The translations under genes were made by a program, and so were the position numbers. DNA of 64,000 bases, taken from assembly GCF_004363235.1 (NCBI RefSeq), contig NZ_SNYW01000008.1, positions 372,001 through 436,000 of the forward strand, given 5' to 3'. This DNA comes from Dongia mobilis (GTDB lineage Bacteria; Pseudomonadota; Alphaproteobacteria; Dongiales; Dongiaceae). The notes beneath the pieces were generated by a model that was not told the DNA's origin, made no database searches, and saw nothing but the letters and a program-made list of their open reading frames with translations. Below, one piece after another: positions 26,598 through 35,817 of this stretch. Every line of letters starts with the position of its first letter. Within the stretch, counting starts at the first letter, position 1.

Positions 26598-28091
26598 TCA
26601 CTGCAGGTCCGGATCGAGTGGATAGATCGGGCGGCGAACGTGCCTGAAGTCGAGCTGGCTGTAATCCGAGGTGCAGACGCCGACACCTTCGCATTCGACG
26701 ATGCCCTTTGCGAGATCCTGGAAGCCGGCGCGGAAATGGACGCGGCTTTTCAGCATGATGAATTTCTTGCGCATGGGGTCGATGCCGAGGCTCATCAGGC
26801 ATTCGATATCATAGGGTTCGACGTGGTTGGAAAGGATGACGATGTCGACCCTTCCGGTGTCCAGCACCACGGTGGCGCCCATGTCCTGCAGGACGCCGCG
26901 CTCCATCGGGCCCTGGTTGCGATAGCGACCGTCGGAAATGAGCTTCACGCGGCCGGTCACCGTCAGCGGCTCGCCCTTGGCCTTGATACTGGGAAGGTCG
27001 TTCCAGCCGCCGATCGGCAGGGTCACCGTGGCGCCGATGCCGGCCTGGACCATCTTTGTTACCGCGGCCGGGTCGTGAATGGCGAAGGCCGCGACATCGT
27101 CCAGACCGGAATCAAGGATCGCTTTCAATACCCGGGTCGTGTCCATGGTGCCGCCGGAGGCGCAGTTGTCATAGTGGTCGAGGAGGATGACCGGGCCGGC
27201 GCCCGCACCCTCGGCTAGTTCGCGGGCGCGGGCGAGGGACTTCCCGATTGGCTCCGGCCGATAGACAAAGGCGGCGCGGTCGCGCCAGGCCATGTCGAGC
27301 AATTCGTCGCGCAGCTGCTGAGCCTTGGCCGGATCGTTGTCGGTGACGACGATGGCGGACAAGCCCGCATGATAGACATCGGCATGGGGAAAGCCGGCAA
27401 AGACCGTGGCAAGCAGTGCCTCGCCCCTGGCTTCCATCTCGCGCGCCCGGGCCTGGATCTCGCGATTCGGGAAGGCATGGGTGCCCTGGCGCATGACATG
27501 GGGCAGCATCGGCCGGTTGCCCCAGGCCTTGGTTGGCGTTACCTCGCCCTTCATGGCGCGCATCAGCGTGGTGCCGGCCCGCCATCCCGTCTCGTAGACA
27601 TCGACATGGGGATAGGTGCTGTAGCCGGCGAGCACGGTCGCATTGTCGACCATGGCCGGAAAAAGATTGGTATGCATGTCGAGGGCGACGGCAATCGGCG
27701 TTTCCGGTGCGATGGTGCGGATGCGGGCGAGGAGGGTACCTTCCCCGTCCTCGACCTCCTCGGTCACCATGGCGCCGTGGAGGTCAAGCATGATCGCATC
27801 GCAGCCCTTTTCGACGGCGGCGCAGATCTTGTCGGACATGTATTTGAAGGCATCTGCCGCGACCGGGCCGCTCGGACTCGCATCGGCGGCAAGCGGGATG
27901 ACCAGCTCGGCGCCGGCGCGTTCGGCAATGTCGATATAGGCCGCCAGCGCAGCACCCGTTCCCTTGAAGGCGTCATGGGCTGCCTGGCCTTCCAGCGGAA
28001 AGCCGCTGCGACCGGAAAAGCGGCGCAAGGGTGTCGGCACCGGCGAGAAGGTGTTGGTCTCGTGCTTCATCTGGGCGGCGACGATGCGCAT
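26598..28091 (-). CDS. MlrC-like M81 family metallopeptidase
   Basis: A 497-residue protein of the M81/MlrC family, named after the microcystinase-degradation protein MlrC. Conserved HETNTFSP (10-17), MLDLHGAMVTEE, DMHTNL and the LLDHYDNCASGGTMDTT segment provide likely metal ligands. It has no signal peptide and is probably cytoplasmic. In non-toxin-degrading bacteria the family usually sits beside ABC importers for peptides or sugars, and its natural substrate is unknown. Here it lies next to the second sugar system on the opposite strand. Confidence 0.9.
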   Translation of the reverse strand: MRIVAAQMKHETNTFSPVPTPLRRFSGRSGFPLEGQAAHDAFKGTGAALAAYIDIAERAGAELVIPLAADASPSGPVAADAFKYMSDKICAAVEKGCDAIMLDLHGAMVTEEVEDGEGTLLARIRTIAPETPIAVALDMHTNLFPAMVDNATVLAGYSTYPHVDVYETGWRAGTTLMRAMKGEVTPTKAWGNRPMLPHVMRQGTHAFPNREIQARAREMEARGEALLATVFAGFPHADVYHAGLSAIVVTDNDPAKAQQLRDELLDMAWRDRAAFVYRPEPIGKSLARARELAEGAGAGPVILLDHYDNCASGGTMDTTRVLKAILDSGLDDVAAFAIHDPAAVTKMVQAGIGATVTLPIGGWNDLPSIKAKGEPLTVTGRVKLISDGRYRNQGPMERGVLQDMGATVVLDTGRVDIVILSNHVEPYDIECLMSLGIDPMRKKFIMLKSRVHFRAGFQDLAKGIVECEGVGVCTSDYSQLDFRHVRRPIYPLDPDLQ

Positions 28092-28256
28092 GGTTTGAAA
28101 ATCCTCGGGCTCTGATCTTCCGGCTGTGCCCGACTATGCCAAAGGCCGGGCATCGCGTCAGGATGAAAATCACAGATTGGCGCGGTTCCTGCTTGCCCAT
28201 TCGATGCGTTCGGCAACGCGATGTCGCATCGACGCGCCGGATCGGGAGAGAGTGTC

Positions 28257-28622
28257 ATGAACATCAATGGGTTGTTTGGCGGATTGCCGCCAGGCGTTAC
28301 CGTCGCATCCGGCAAGGCTGACCCTCTGGAACGGGGGCCGCGGGCGGAATTTCTTGCCTATATGGAGAAGTCCCCGGCTGAACGGATGCGCGACACTTGG
28401 CTGAAAGCCCATGGCCTCAGCGAGGACGATCTGAAGGCCATGGCGCCGGCCGAGCGTGAAGCGGTCGAGCAACAGATCGCTGCCGACATCAAGGCCCAGA
28501 TGCAGGAGGACGCGCAAGAACAGGCGGCTTTGCAGGCCCGGAAACAGGCCCTGCAATCCGGCCGCATCACCCTGCCGACCGCAAGCTTCCTGGTGCTGGT
28601 GACCGAACAGGATCCAGCCTAG
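28257..28622 (+). CDS. Conserved small protein, unknown function
   Basis: A 121-residue soluble protein with a strong GGGAGAG site before the ATG. The central part (about 33-105) is highly charged and helical, with [19 protein letters not shown] and [20 protein letters not shown] short hydrophobic tail ([11 protein letters not shown]) ends it. This layout recalls small proteobacterial proteins annotated only as hypothetical. It overlaps the convergent chemoreceptor gene by 4 bases. Confidence 0.7.
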   Translation: MNINGLFGGLPPGVTVASGKADPLERGPRAEFLAYMEKSPAERMRDTWLKAHGLSEDDLKAMAPAEREAVEQQIAADIKAQMQEDAQEQAALQARKQALQSGRITLPTASFLVLVTEQDPA

Positions 28623-30706
28623 CCGGCGCGGACACGGGCAATGAAGCTGTCGACCTCGTGGCGCAGGGCTTCGGCCTGCTTGGCCAGTTCGCCGGACGCC
28701 TCCAGTACCTGACCCGCAGCACTCCCGGCATCGTCGGCAGCGCGGCTGACGCCTTCGATCGACCGCGCCACCTCCTCGGTGCCGCTGGCGGCCTGGGTGG
28801 CGTTGCTCGAGATCTCCGCCGTGGCGGCGGTCTGTTCCTCTACCGCCGCGGCAATGGCCGAGGAGATCTCGCTCACCTTGGCGATGGTCGCCTTCACGGT
28901 ACCCATGGCCTCGACTGCTGCATTGGTGGTGGTCTGGATCTTCTGGATGCGGCCGGTAATCTCCTCGGTCGCCTTGGCGGTCTGGTTGGCGAGGTTCTTC
29001 ACCTCCGACGCGACCACGGCAAAGCCCTTGCCCATATCGCCCGCGCGCGCCGCCTCGATCGTGGCATTCAGGGCCAGCAGATTGGTCTGGCTGGCGATCT
29101 CGCCAATGAGGCGCACGATGCCGCCGATCTCCTCGGCTGCGGCGGCAAGCTCGCTCATCGTTTCGCCGGTCTTGTCGACCTCGCCCACCGCGTCATTGGC
29201 GGTGCGGGCGGAATCGCTGACCTGGCGGCTGATTTCGCCGATCGAGGCCGACAGCTCCTCGGACGCAGCTGCCACCGTGGTAACGCTGGTCGAGGCCTCG
29301 GTGGTGGCTGCTGCCACGGCCTGTGCCTGCTTTGTCGCCTCTTCGGCCACGCTCGACATGGATTGCGCATTGGCCTCAAGCTCGACCGCAGAGGACGAGA
29401 CGGCCTGCACCACGCCCTTGACCGAGGCCTCGAAGGAATCGGCCAGTTCCAGCATGCCGCGCCGGCGCGCCGCTGCGGCTTCCGCCTCGGCCGCCTGGGT
29501 CTGCTGGCGCAGGGCCTCGATCTCGATCAGCTTCTGGCGGAAAATCTCGATCGCCTTGGCCATCACGCCCAGTTCGTCGCCGCGCGCCGTACCGGGAACC
29601 TCGACATTGGTGTTGCCCCCGGCCAGCTGCTCGACGGTGGTGGTCAGTCGCTGGACCGGCTTTGCCGCGAGGGAGCGCACCAGCAGGATCATCACCAATG
29701 TCAGGGCCACCACCAGCACACCGGACGAAATCAGAACGATCTGGGTGATGGCATCGGTCGGTCGATTGACCGTCGGCATCCGCAAATTCGTCATCACCAC
29801 CCAGGGCCGCGGTGCTTCCCCCAGGGCAACCGGCGACAGGATCCGCAGGACATCGACCTGCAACGCATCGGAGAATTCGGTCAGTTCCAGCGCCTCACCG
29901 CCGACCGCCTTCTCGACATGCTGCAGCAAATCGGGGCGCGTATCCTTGATTGTCTTGCCGACGAAATCCGGATCTGAGTTTGCGACCCAGGACCCGTCAG
30001 CCGAGGCGAGAAACACCTGACCATCTCCCAGCGGCATCTCCTTGGCGAGTTGCTCGCCGAGTGAATCGAGGGCGAGATCGACGCCGGCGACTCCGATCGG
30101 CTTGCCGTCCTCGATGATCGGCACGGTGACGCTGGTCATCAGAACGTCGACGCCATTCACGGGGTAAACATAGGGCACCGAGATATATTCCTGGCCGGAA
30201 TCGAAGGCACCCTTGAAGTAATCCTGGTTGATGGCCTCGTTTTCGCCTTCGGAGGGCGGTGCAACATCGACATCGCCGTCCTTGTGGACGGTATAGATCG
30301 AGATTCGGCCACCAGCGGTCATGCCGGTCGTGCCCTTGTATTCCTCGGCCTTGTTGTCATAGCCGTCGGCGATGATCTCGATCCAGGTGCCGACCAGGTC
30401 CGGGTTGGCGCGCGTTGCGGCCTTGGTCGCATCGATCAAGTCCTGGCGCGGCTTGTTGGCTTCCTTTGCCGCCAGCGTATTCTCGGCGAGGACGCGGGCT
30501 ACCTCGAACGCCGTGTTGAACCGCAACTGTACCTTGGCGGCGGCAGCCTCCGCCGTGGCGCGCCCTAGATTGATCGACAGCGTCTGCGTTTCAAATGCGG
30601 ATCGGTCGCGTACGATATAGGTCGAGACGCCAAGACCGATGATAAGGGCAAGGCAGATCGGCAGCAGCAGCTTGCCGGCCAGCGACAGGCGATTCCACAG
30701 ATTCAT
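28619..30706 (-). CDS. Methyl-accepting chemotaxis protein with Cache sensor
   Basis: A 695-residue chemoreceptor. A first membrane helix (about 11-33), a periplasmic double-Cache domain (about 40-300, with [16 protein letters not shown]) and a second helix (about 320-345) are followed by a HAMP domain (about 345-400). The cytoplasmic coiled-coil signalling domain contains the hairpin tip [20 protein letters not shown]. No C-terminal pentapeptide tether for CheR is visible. The Cache fold suggests small organic ligands. The ATG at 30706 follows GGGGTGGGG and replaces a GTG three codons upstream. Confidence 0.93.
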   Translation of the reverse strand: MNLWNRLSLAGKLLLPICLALIIGLGVSTYIVRDRSAFETQTLSINLGRATAEAAAAKVQLRFNTAFEVARVLAENTLAAKEANKPRQDLIDATKAATRANPDLVGTWIEIIADGYDNKAEEYKGTTGMTAGGRISIYTVHKDGDVDVAPPSEGENEAINQDYFKGAFDSGQEYISVPYVYPVNGVDVLMTSVTVPIIEDGKPIGVAGVDLALDSLGEQLAKEMPLGDGQVFLASADGSWVANSDPDFVGKTIKDTRPDLLQHVEKAVGGEALELTEFSDALQVDVLRILSPVALGEAPRPWVVMTNLRMPTVNRPTDAITQIVLISSGVLVVALTLVMILLVRSLAAKPVQRLTTTVEQLAGGNTNVEVPGTARGDELGVMAKAIEIFRQKLIEIEALRQQTQAAEAEAAAARRRGMLELADSFEASVKGVVQAVSSSAVELEANAQSMSSVAEEATKQAQAVAAATTEASTSVTTVAAASEELSASIGEISRQVSDSARTANDAVGEVDKTGETMSELAAAAEEIGGIVRLIGEIASQTNLLALNATIEAARAGDMGKGFAVVASEVKNLANQTAKATEEITGRIQKIQTTTNAAVEAMGTVKATIAKVSEISSAIAAAVEEQTAATAEISSNATQAASGTEEVARSIEGVSRAADDAGSAAGQVLEASGELAKQAEALRHEVDSFIARVRAG

Positions 30707-30772
30707 GATCCCCACCCCCCTTTTCGCAATGTCTCGGATTTGAGAAGCATTTTAGAGATGGGCGATTAAGAA

Positions 30773-30784
30773 GCGCTTAAGCGC
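30773..30784. promoter_or_regulatory. Perfect 12-base palindrome upstream of chemoreceptor
   Basis: GCGCTTAAGCGC, flanked by further TTAAG copies (near 30766 and 30796), lies 67 bp upstream of the receptor start. It could be a regulator site; no known consensus is assigned. Confidence 0.35.
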
Positions 30785-30937
30785 ATCAGTCTTGGCTTAA
30801 GAACATCGTCCTTTGCTAGGAAAATTGGGCTCTCTGCCAGTTCATGATCCCAGAAACCCGTGGCCCCAGGAAGGAAATGGATTTGTGCCGTCCTGGCAAC
30901 CCCAAACGAGCCCGTCGGAGAGATCTGTTGGCTGCAG

Positions 30938-31005
30938 CCGGAGATTGCCCCCAGGGAAATGACCAAGGGCAATCTCCGGGATAGAGAGGTGAAGCGCCTC
31001 TCTAT
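30938..31005 (-). terminator. Two adjacent hairpins at the end of the copper operon
   Basis: ATAGAGAGG/CCTCTCTAT (30981-30989 and 30997-31005) overlaps the cupredoxin stop. CCGGAGATTGCCC/GGGCAATCTCCGG (30938-30950 and 30967-30979) follows with a perfect 13-base stem. Neither is followed by a proper T-run on the minus strand, so they may stabilise the mRNA 3' end or act with Rho rather than be a classic terminator. Confidence 0.5.
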
Positions 31006-31490
31006 TTCACCATTCTGACTTTTGTCACCATCCCGCCGGCATAGTGACCGGGCATCTGGCAGGCCAATTCGATCTGCCCCTTGATCGGCTTGGTAAAGGC
31101 CCAGATCAGCTCCTTCGTCTCGCCGGGCTCCAGGGTGATCGCGGTGGCGTCGTTCTCGTGCTTCATATCGGGCATCTTCTCCATCATCAGCGCATGCGCG
31201 CGTTGACTGGGCGAATCGCCGACCGAGAACTCATGCGGCATGGTCCCCCTGTTGGTGACGACAAACTTGACGACGTCTCCCTGCTTGATCGTCAGCGGTT
31301 CGTGAACAAATCGCATTTCGCCATTTTCATCAACGGCATCGACCAGCACTGTCTTGGTGACGTTTTCCGCCTTGCCCGGCTCGCCGAACTCGTAGTGCCC
31401 GCCCTCATGGGTTCCGGCCGCATTGGCGGCGACCGTGGCGCTCATCAGAGATGCGGCGGCAAGCAGGGTGACAAATATCGCTTTCATCAT
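31002..31490 (-). CDS. Secreted cupredoxin-like copper protein
   Basis: A 162-residue periplasmic protein. A signal peptide (about 1-24, ending ANA) precedes a cupredoxin fold. All type-1 copper ligands are visible: His86 (TMPHEFS), Cys144, His149 and Met154 (ACQMPGHYAGGM). A methionine/histidine-rich loop (MMEKMPDMKHEND, 102-114) may hold extra copper. GGAAGAGAAACC precedes the ATG. It follows the multicopper oxidase by 37 bp and probably carries copper or electrons for it. Confidence 0.92.
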   Translation of the reverse strand: MMKAIFVTLLAAASLMSATVAANAAGTHEGGHYEFGEPGKAENVTKTVLVDAVDENGEMRFVHEPLTIKQGDVVKFVVTNRGTMPHEFSVGDSPSQRAHALMMEKMPDMKHENDATAITLEPGETKELIWAFTKPIKGQIELACQMPGHYAGGMVTKVRMVK

Positions 31491-31527
31491 GGTTTCTCTT
31501 CCTGGATTGACGTTGATGGTGGTGTGG

Positions 31528-32817
31528 TCAGGGCTTGTATTCATAGGCGACGGTTCCCTCCGGATGCTCGTACCAGCCGGGGTCGCTGTAGTCGCCGGGG
31601 GCGACGTCCTTGCGGACCTTCAGGACGGTGAACATCCCGCCCATCTCGATCGGCCCGAAGGGACCCTCGCCGGTCATCATCGGCAAGGTGTTCTCGGGCA
31701 GGGTCATGCCCATGGCGACCATGTCCTGCATCTCGGCCATGCCGTTCTCGCCCATCGGCATGTACATGTAGTCAGGCAGCAGCTTGGCAATCTTCGGTGT
31801 CGCCTTTTTCTGGTCGACGCCGATCATGTTCGGGACATCGTGACCCATCGGCCCCATCGTGTGGTGCGATTTGTGGCAATGGAATGCCCAATCCCCTTCC
31901 ACATCCGCCACGAACTCGAACGCCCGCATGGCACCGACCGGAATATCCGCCGTCACCTCGGGCCATTGGGCGGATGGCGGAACCCAGCCGCCATCCGTGC
32001 CGGTGACCTTGAACGTGTAGCCATGCAGGTGGATCGGGTGGTTGGTCATGGTCAGATTGCCGACGCGGATTCGCACCCGGTCGCCCTGGCGGACCACCAG
32101 CGGGTCGATGCCTGGAAACACGCGACTGTTGAAGGTCCACATATTGAAGTCGGTCATCTCCGCGGTATTCGGCGTGAAGGTGCCGGGATCGATATCCCAA
32201 CTCGCCAGCAGGAAACAGAAATCCCGATCGACCCGGTGTGAACCGTCGCGCGGATGCACGATGAACATGCCCATCATCCCCATGGCCATCTGCACCATCT
32301 CGTCGGAATGCGGGTGGTACATGAACGTGCCGCTATGCCGGACGGTAAACTCGTAGACATAGGTTTTACCCTTGGGGATATGCGGCTGGGTCAACCCCCC
32401 GACACCGTCCATGCCGCTCGGCAGCAAAATCCCGTGCCAGTGAATGGTGGTGTGTTCCGGCAGCTTGTTGGTGACGAAAATACGGACCCGGTCGCCCTCG
32501 ACGACCTCGATCGTTGGACCAGGCGACGAACCGTTATAGCCCCAGCAATTGACCACCATGCCGGGCGCGAACTCGCGCTGCACGGGCTCCGCCACCAGGT
32601 GGAACTCCTTGACCCCGTTGTTCATGCGCCAGGGCAGCGAGCCGCCGTTGAGGGTGACGACGGGCGTGTAGCTGCGACCGTCGGCCGAGAGTGGCTGGCG
32701 GGTGGCCGGGTCGGTGAAACTCTCGGGCTCGGCGGGGGCTGCGATGGCACGGGAGATCAGGCCGGCGCCGGCAGCGAGGCCAAGCCCGGAGGCAGCGAAG
32801 AATTGTCTGCGATTCAT
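31528..32817 (-). CDS. Tat-exported multicopper oxidase
   Basis: A 429-residue periplasmic oxidase. The twin-arginine signal MNRRQFFAASGLGLAAGAG is followed by three cupredoxin domains with the four copper-binding segments: TIHWHGIL, YHPHSDE, HPIHLHGY and HCHKSHHTM. A methionine-rich C-terminal part (MPMGENGMAEMQDMVAMGM) resembles the copper-binding region of copper-tolerance oxidases, which oxidise Cu(I). It is 12 bp after the TolC-like gene and upstream of the cupredoxin. A role in periplasmic copper detoxification is inferred. Confidence 0.93.
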   Translation of the reverse strand: MNRRQFFAASGLGLAAGAGLISRAIAAPAEPESFTDPATRQPLSADGRSYTPVVTLNGGSLPWRMNNGVKEFHLVAEPVQREFAPGMVVNCWGYNGSSPGPTIEVVEGDRVRIFVTNKLPEHTTIHWHGILLPSGMDGVGGLTQPHIPKGKTYVYEFTVRHSGTFMYHPHSDEMVQMAMGMMGMFIVHPRDGSHRVDRDFCFLLASWDIDPGTFTPNTAEMTDFNMWTFNSRVFPGIDPLVVRQGDRVRIRVGNLTMTNHPIHLHGYTFKVTGTDGGWVPPSAQWPEVTADIPVGAMRAFEFVADVEGDWAFHCHKSHHTMGPMGHDVPNMIGVDQKKATPKIAKLLPDYMYMPMGENGMAEMQDMVAMGMTLPENTLPMMTGEGPFGPIEMGGMFTVLKVRKDVAPGDYSDPGWYEHPEGTVAYEYKP

Positions 32818-32829
32818 TTTCTGGGTTCC

Positions 32830-33990
32830 TCAATTGGGCAATGCGCCGCCGACCGATTGCACCAGCTCGGCCTCGGCAATCCAATAATCCCGCAGTGCCG
32901 CCACATATTCGCGGCCCGCTTCGACCTGACCGCGCGTGTCATCGATCAGGTCATAGACGCCCATCAGCATGCCGTTGTACTCGAGCTGGGTTTCACCCAG
33001 CACGACGTCGGAGAGCGGCAGCACGGTGTCGCGCTGGTACTTGGCGATGTCGTAATGGATCTGCAGGGCGGCATAGTTTTCCCGAACCTCGGAGCGGACA
33101 TCGACGGCACTGTGCCAGAGTGCCCAGGATTTCCGTTCGCTGAGGTGGTCGAGGCGTCGCTCGAGGGCGAACTCCTCCAGGCCGTCGAAGACCGGGCGCG
33201 CCTCCGGCAATGGCGGCAAGGTTTCCGGCGCCGTCCAGTTGGCGTCGTCCCCCCAGAGGCCGAGCAGGCGATTGAGCGTCTCGCGCGTGGATACGGCCTC
33301 CAGCTTGGCATGCGCCAGCGCCTTCACCACTTCGGCATGGGTCATGTGGTGCAAGGCCTGCGCGCGCCGGTTTGCCGTACCGGCCTGGTATTGCGCATTT
33401 GCCAGTTCGGCCGCCGCCTGCGTGGCGGTGGCCGCATGCTCCAGCATGTTCTGCAATTGCTGTGCCGCGACTGCCGCGAAATAGGCCTTGCGCACGTCCT
33501 CGCCCACTTCGACGAAATCCTCGACCGTATCGAAATACTCCTTCGGGAAGTCGAAACGGTCGACCGTATTGACCGATTTCATGAGGGCTAGGCGTGCGGC
33601 CGTCCAATCCATCTCGGTATGGTTGACGTCGGTTTCGGTTGCCGCGGCCTCTGCCATGGCGAGGACCAGGTCCTCGTCCCAGATCTGCTGCGACTGATAG
33701 ACCTGCTGCAGATGCGGCGTGTTGAGCATGGCGATCTCGACCGCCGCACCCACCGTCATCGGCCGAGTCAGCAGGTTGCGGACACGTTGCTGCGCGGCCA
33801 CCTGATAGTCGCTGAGTGCAGGCAGCGGCTTGCGGTCCAGATAGTCGGCGCGCGCCACAACCCGGTTGGTGTCGGGAAAATTCGCCAGTTCCGTGGCCGA
33901 ACAGGCGGAAACCAGCAAGGCAGTCCCTGCCATCAGCAACCATTTGGAATGGCGAGCCGCGACCTCGGCCAGGGGAAAGGGAAGCTTCAT
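32830..33990 (-). CDS. TolC-family outer-membrane lipoprotein
   Basis: A 386-residue protein with a lipoprotein signal (LLVSAC, lipidated Cys at about 30). A long alpha-helical TolC-like region follows (IAMLNTPHLQQVYQ, ANAQYQAGTANRRAQ). It is shorter than most TolC/OprM proteins. GGGGAGGG precedes the ATG. In RND systems such proteins form the outer-membrane duct, but no pump or adaptor gene is adjacent. Copper clusters of this oxidase/TolC/cupredoxin type are known elsewhere. It may serve a distant CusAB-type pump. Confidence 0.87.
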   Translation of the reverse strand: MKLPFPLAEVAARHSKWLLMAGTALLVSACSATELANFPDTNRVVARADYLDRKPLPALSDYQVAAQQRVRNLLTRPMTVGAAVEIAMLNTPHLQQVYQSQQIWDEDLVLAMAEAAATETDVNHTEMDWTAARLALMKSVNTVDRFDFPKEYFDTVEDFVEVGEDVRKAYFAAVAAQQLQNMLEHAATATQAAAELANAQYQAGTANRRAQALHHMTHAEVVKALAHAKLEAVSTRETLNRLLGLWGDDANWTAPETLPPLPEARPVFDGLEEFALERRLDHLSERKSWALWHSAVDVRSEVRENYAALQIHYDIAKYQRDTVLPLSDVVLGETQLEYNGMLMGVYDLIDDTRGQVEAGREYVAALRDYWIAEAELVQSVGGALPN

Positions 33991-34002
33991 TGCACCCTCC
34001 CC

Positions 34003-34344
34003 TCAGTTGCCGGGCATGGCCGGCATGTGATCATGACCAGCACCATGCATGTTGCCGTGATCCATGCCGTGCATGTTGCCGTGATCCATCCCCGGCATCA
34101 TGTCGGTCCGGCCGGTTGCCGGCTGACCGCTAGGCGCGGTGACCCCGCTGTAGGAAGGGATTGGCGCCTCGCGGTTTAGCAGCGGAACGGCGAGTGCGAA
34201 GGGATCGATGGTGTCGGCTTGACGATCGGCTTGCGCCGGATCGGCGGGATGGGACGGGGCGGCCACTTCGTCCGTTGCTGGCGCCGAAATCGGCCAGACA
34301 AGCCCGAGAAATGCCGCCGCCAGAATGGGCAGATTTTTCTGCAT
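34003..34344 (-). CDS. Small secreted Met/His-rich protein, likely copper-binding
   Basis: A 113-residue protein with a signal peptide (about 1-23) and a proline-rich middle. The C-terminal tail is dominated by methionine and histidine, including a duplicated MDHGNMHG unit followed by GAGHDHMPAMPGN. Such tails bind Cu(I)/Cu(II). GGAGCACATC precedes the ATG. It is 12 bp upstream of the TolC-like gene. No named family is recognised; a periplasmic copper buffer is inferred from composition and neighbours. Confidence 0.75.
   Translation of the reverse strand: MQKNLPILAAAFLGLVWPISAPATDEVAAPSHPADPAQADRQADTIDPFALAVPLLNREAPIPSYSGVTAPSGQPATGRTDMMPGMDHGNMHGMDHGNMHGAGHDHMPAMPGN
34042..34089. repeat. 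24-base tandem duplication encoding MDHGNMHG twice
   Basis: Units 34042-34065 and 34066-34089 are identical at 22 of 24 positions, both changes being synonymous third positions in the reverse frame. A recent in-frame duplication has doubled the metal-binding tail. Confidence 0.85.
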
Positions 34345-34475
34345 GATGTGCTCCAGTTGCATAAGGTCCTGCGCCGCCAGCTATAGGCAGCGATGCTTTT
34401 CAGCCGGATGCGCCTGCCATGATCACCGCGACCGTCACCGGCGCGGGATTGCAGGAACAAACCGCTGATGAGAAC

Positions 34476-34964
34476 TCAGGCGAACTGGGGCGGGTGCAAA
34501 TGACCGATCGGTTCCAGGGAACTGCCGTCAACCGGTGCATACCGGAAGAGGATTGTCGTCAATGCCATGGCAGGCAAGTCCCCGATCGTTGCAAGGACGC
34601 AGCCCGGGCAACCGGCACTGCCATGGCAGTGGCTCGGCAGCGCATCGCTGATCCCTTGGTCCGACTGGCCGTGATCATGCGATGGGGCCTTCGCGGCGGT
34701 GATCTGCAGGTGGTCGTGGCCGAGCGCCGCCTGGGGGCTCACTTCATCCCGGTTCTCATGCCCATGACCGTTCCCATGGTCATGCCGGGAATTGTGTTCG
34801 TGTCCGGATGCGTGCCCGGAACCTTGAGAGAATTCATCTGTCGATTGTCGGCCGGCCAGTACGTCCGACCATCCCCCGCACAAAGCGTGCGCACTGGCCG
34901 ACGTTCCCGCAACCGCGGTGACCAGGAACATAATCGCCATCAGGAGGCGTGTCAGCCTTGCCAT
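34476..34964 (-). CDS. Secreted His-rich protein, likely metal-binding
   Basis: A 162-residue protein with a signal peptide (MARLTRLLMAIMFLVTAVAG, probable cleavage after SASA). A long histidine-rich stretch follows (HASGHEHNSRHDHGNGHGHE), then a HCHGSAGCPGC cysteine/histidine cluster and a hydrophobic C-terminus. The cysteine-cluster-plus-hydrophobic ending loosely resembles DUF2946 proteins found with copper genes. No start codon has a good ribosome site; an upstream TTG at 34988 is possible. A promoter and symmetric element lie just upstream. Confidence 0.7.
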   Translation of the reverse strand: MARLTRLLMAIMFLVTAVAGTSASAHALCGGWSDVLAGRQSTDEFSQGSGHASGHEHNSRHDHGNGHGHENRDEVSPQAALGHDHLQITAAKAPSHDHGQSDQGISDALPSHCHGSAGCPGCVLATIGDLPAMALTTILFRYAPVDGSSLEPIGHLHPPQFA

Positions 34965-34997
34965 TTGCACGCTTGTTTGCCGCCGCAATAAACGAGG

Positions 34998-35040
34998 GAG
35001 ACGTCTTCGTCTCTATGCGAGATATTGTACTTCCGGTCAA
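34998..35040 (-). promoter_or_regulatory. Probable promoter and operator of the copper genes
   Basis: On the minus strand TTGACC (35035-35040) and CATAGA (35012-35017) are 17 bases apart. The inverted repeat GAGACG-TCTT-CGTCTC (34998-35013) overlaps the -10 and probable start site, the position expected for a repressor. No copper-responsive regulator gene lies in the window, and the spacer is not the 19-20 bases typical of CueR promoters. Confidence 0.45.
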
Positions 35041-35176
35041 GCGCAAGGCGACGCCCAACATCCATATAAGGCAGGATTGGTACGTTCTTGTGGCACCTTC
35101 TTGGCGCGACCGAGACACGTCCCTGAACCTTCCCGCGTGGCAAGGTTCGACATCGCCAAGGCCGGATATGCAGCCG

Positions 35177-35623
35177 CTAATCCGACCAGAAGGTGCGTGG
35201 CATGATGCCGTCGTCGATCACCAGCACCAGCAATGGCCCCTCCCTGGTGCCGCTCATGCCCGGCGATCCTGGCGGCATGCCGGGAAGCGCAATACCCTTG
35301 ATGGCCGGGCGCTCGGCCAGCAGCTTGCGGATCGCAGCGGCGGGGACATGGCCTTCGATGACATAGCCTTCGACGAAGATCGAATGGCAGCCGGCGAGAT
35401 GATCGGGAATGCCCCGCTGGCGCCGGATCTGGTCGAGATCGGTCGATTCCTCGATCGTGACCGCGAAACCATGTGCCTGCAGATAGGCCGCATGATCCGT
35501 GCAGCAGCCGCAATTGGGATCCTTGACCAGGTGCATCTGCGGGGCACTGGCCTTGGGAGATCTGAACGAAACAAGAACAAAACCCAACCCAATCAGGCTG
35601 GCAAGGGCTGCGCGTCTGTTCAT
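35177..35623 (-). CDS. DUF411 metal-binding protein
   Basis: A 148-residue exported protein. An N-terminal signal ([19 protein letters not shown]) precedes the DUF411 domain. It has the CGCC cluster (cysteines 38, 40, 41 in NCGCCTDHA), the [19 protein letters not shown] motif (Cys79, His80) and the [14 protein letters not shown] loop. DUF411 proteins recur in copper-resistance clusters and in metal transport neighbourhoods. It heads the cluster, 212 bp upstream of the His-rich gene and close to the tRNA-Arg gene. Confidence 0.9.
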   Translation of the reverse strand: MNRRAALASLIGLGFVLVSFRSPKASAPQMHLVKDPNCGCCTDHAAYLQAHGFAVTIEESTDLDQIRRQRGIPDHLAGCHSIFVEGYVIEGHVPAAAIRKLLAERPAIKGIALPGMPPGSPGMSGTREGPLLVLVIDDGIMPRTFWSD

Positions 35624-35740
35624 GGCGAAGCACTCCTTGGCTTGAGCTTGACCGGGCGCCGTTTGGCGACCTTGCCGCCATCCACGATCCCGGCGCAGTG
35701 CCCTGTCATCTGTTGCTCAGGTGGCGACAGCGTCGAGATA

Positions 35741-35817
<77 letters not shown>

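Noticed and set aside
30716-31001. Remnant of the tRNA-Arg 3' end as a second island boundary
   Set aside because: I read this gap for the tRNA 3' sequence and found none; only hairpins are present.
35012-35040. CueR/MerR-type copper promoter
   Set aside because: The spacer is 17 bases, not 19-20, and the dyad lies over the -10 region rather than in the spacer.
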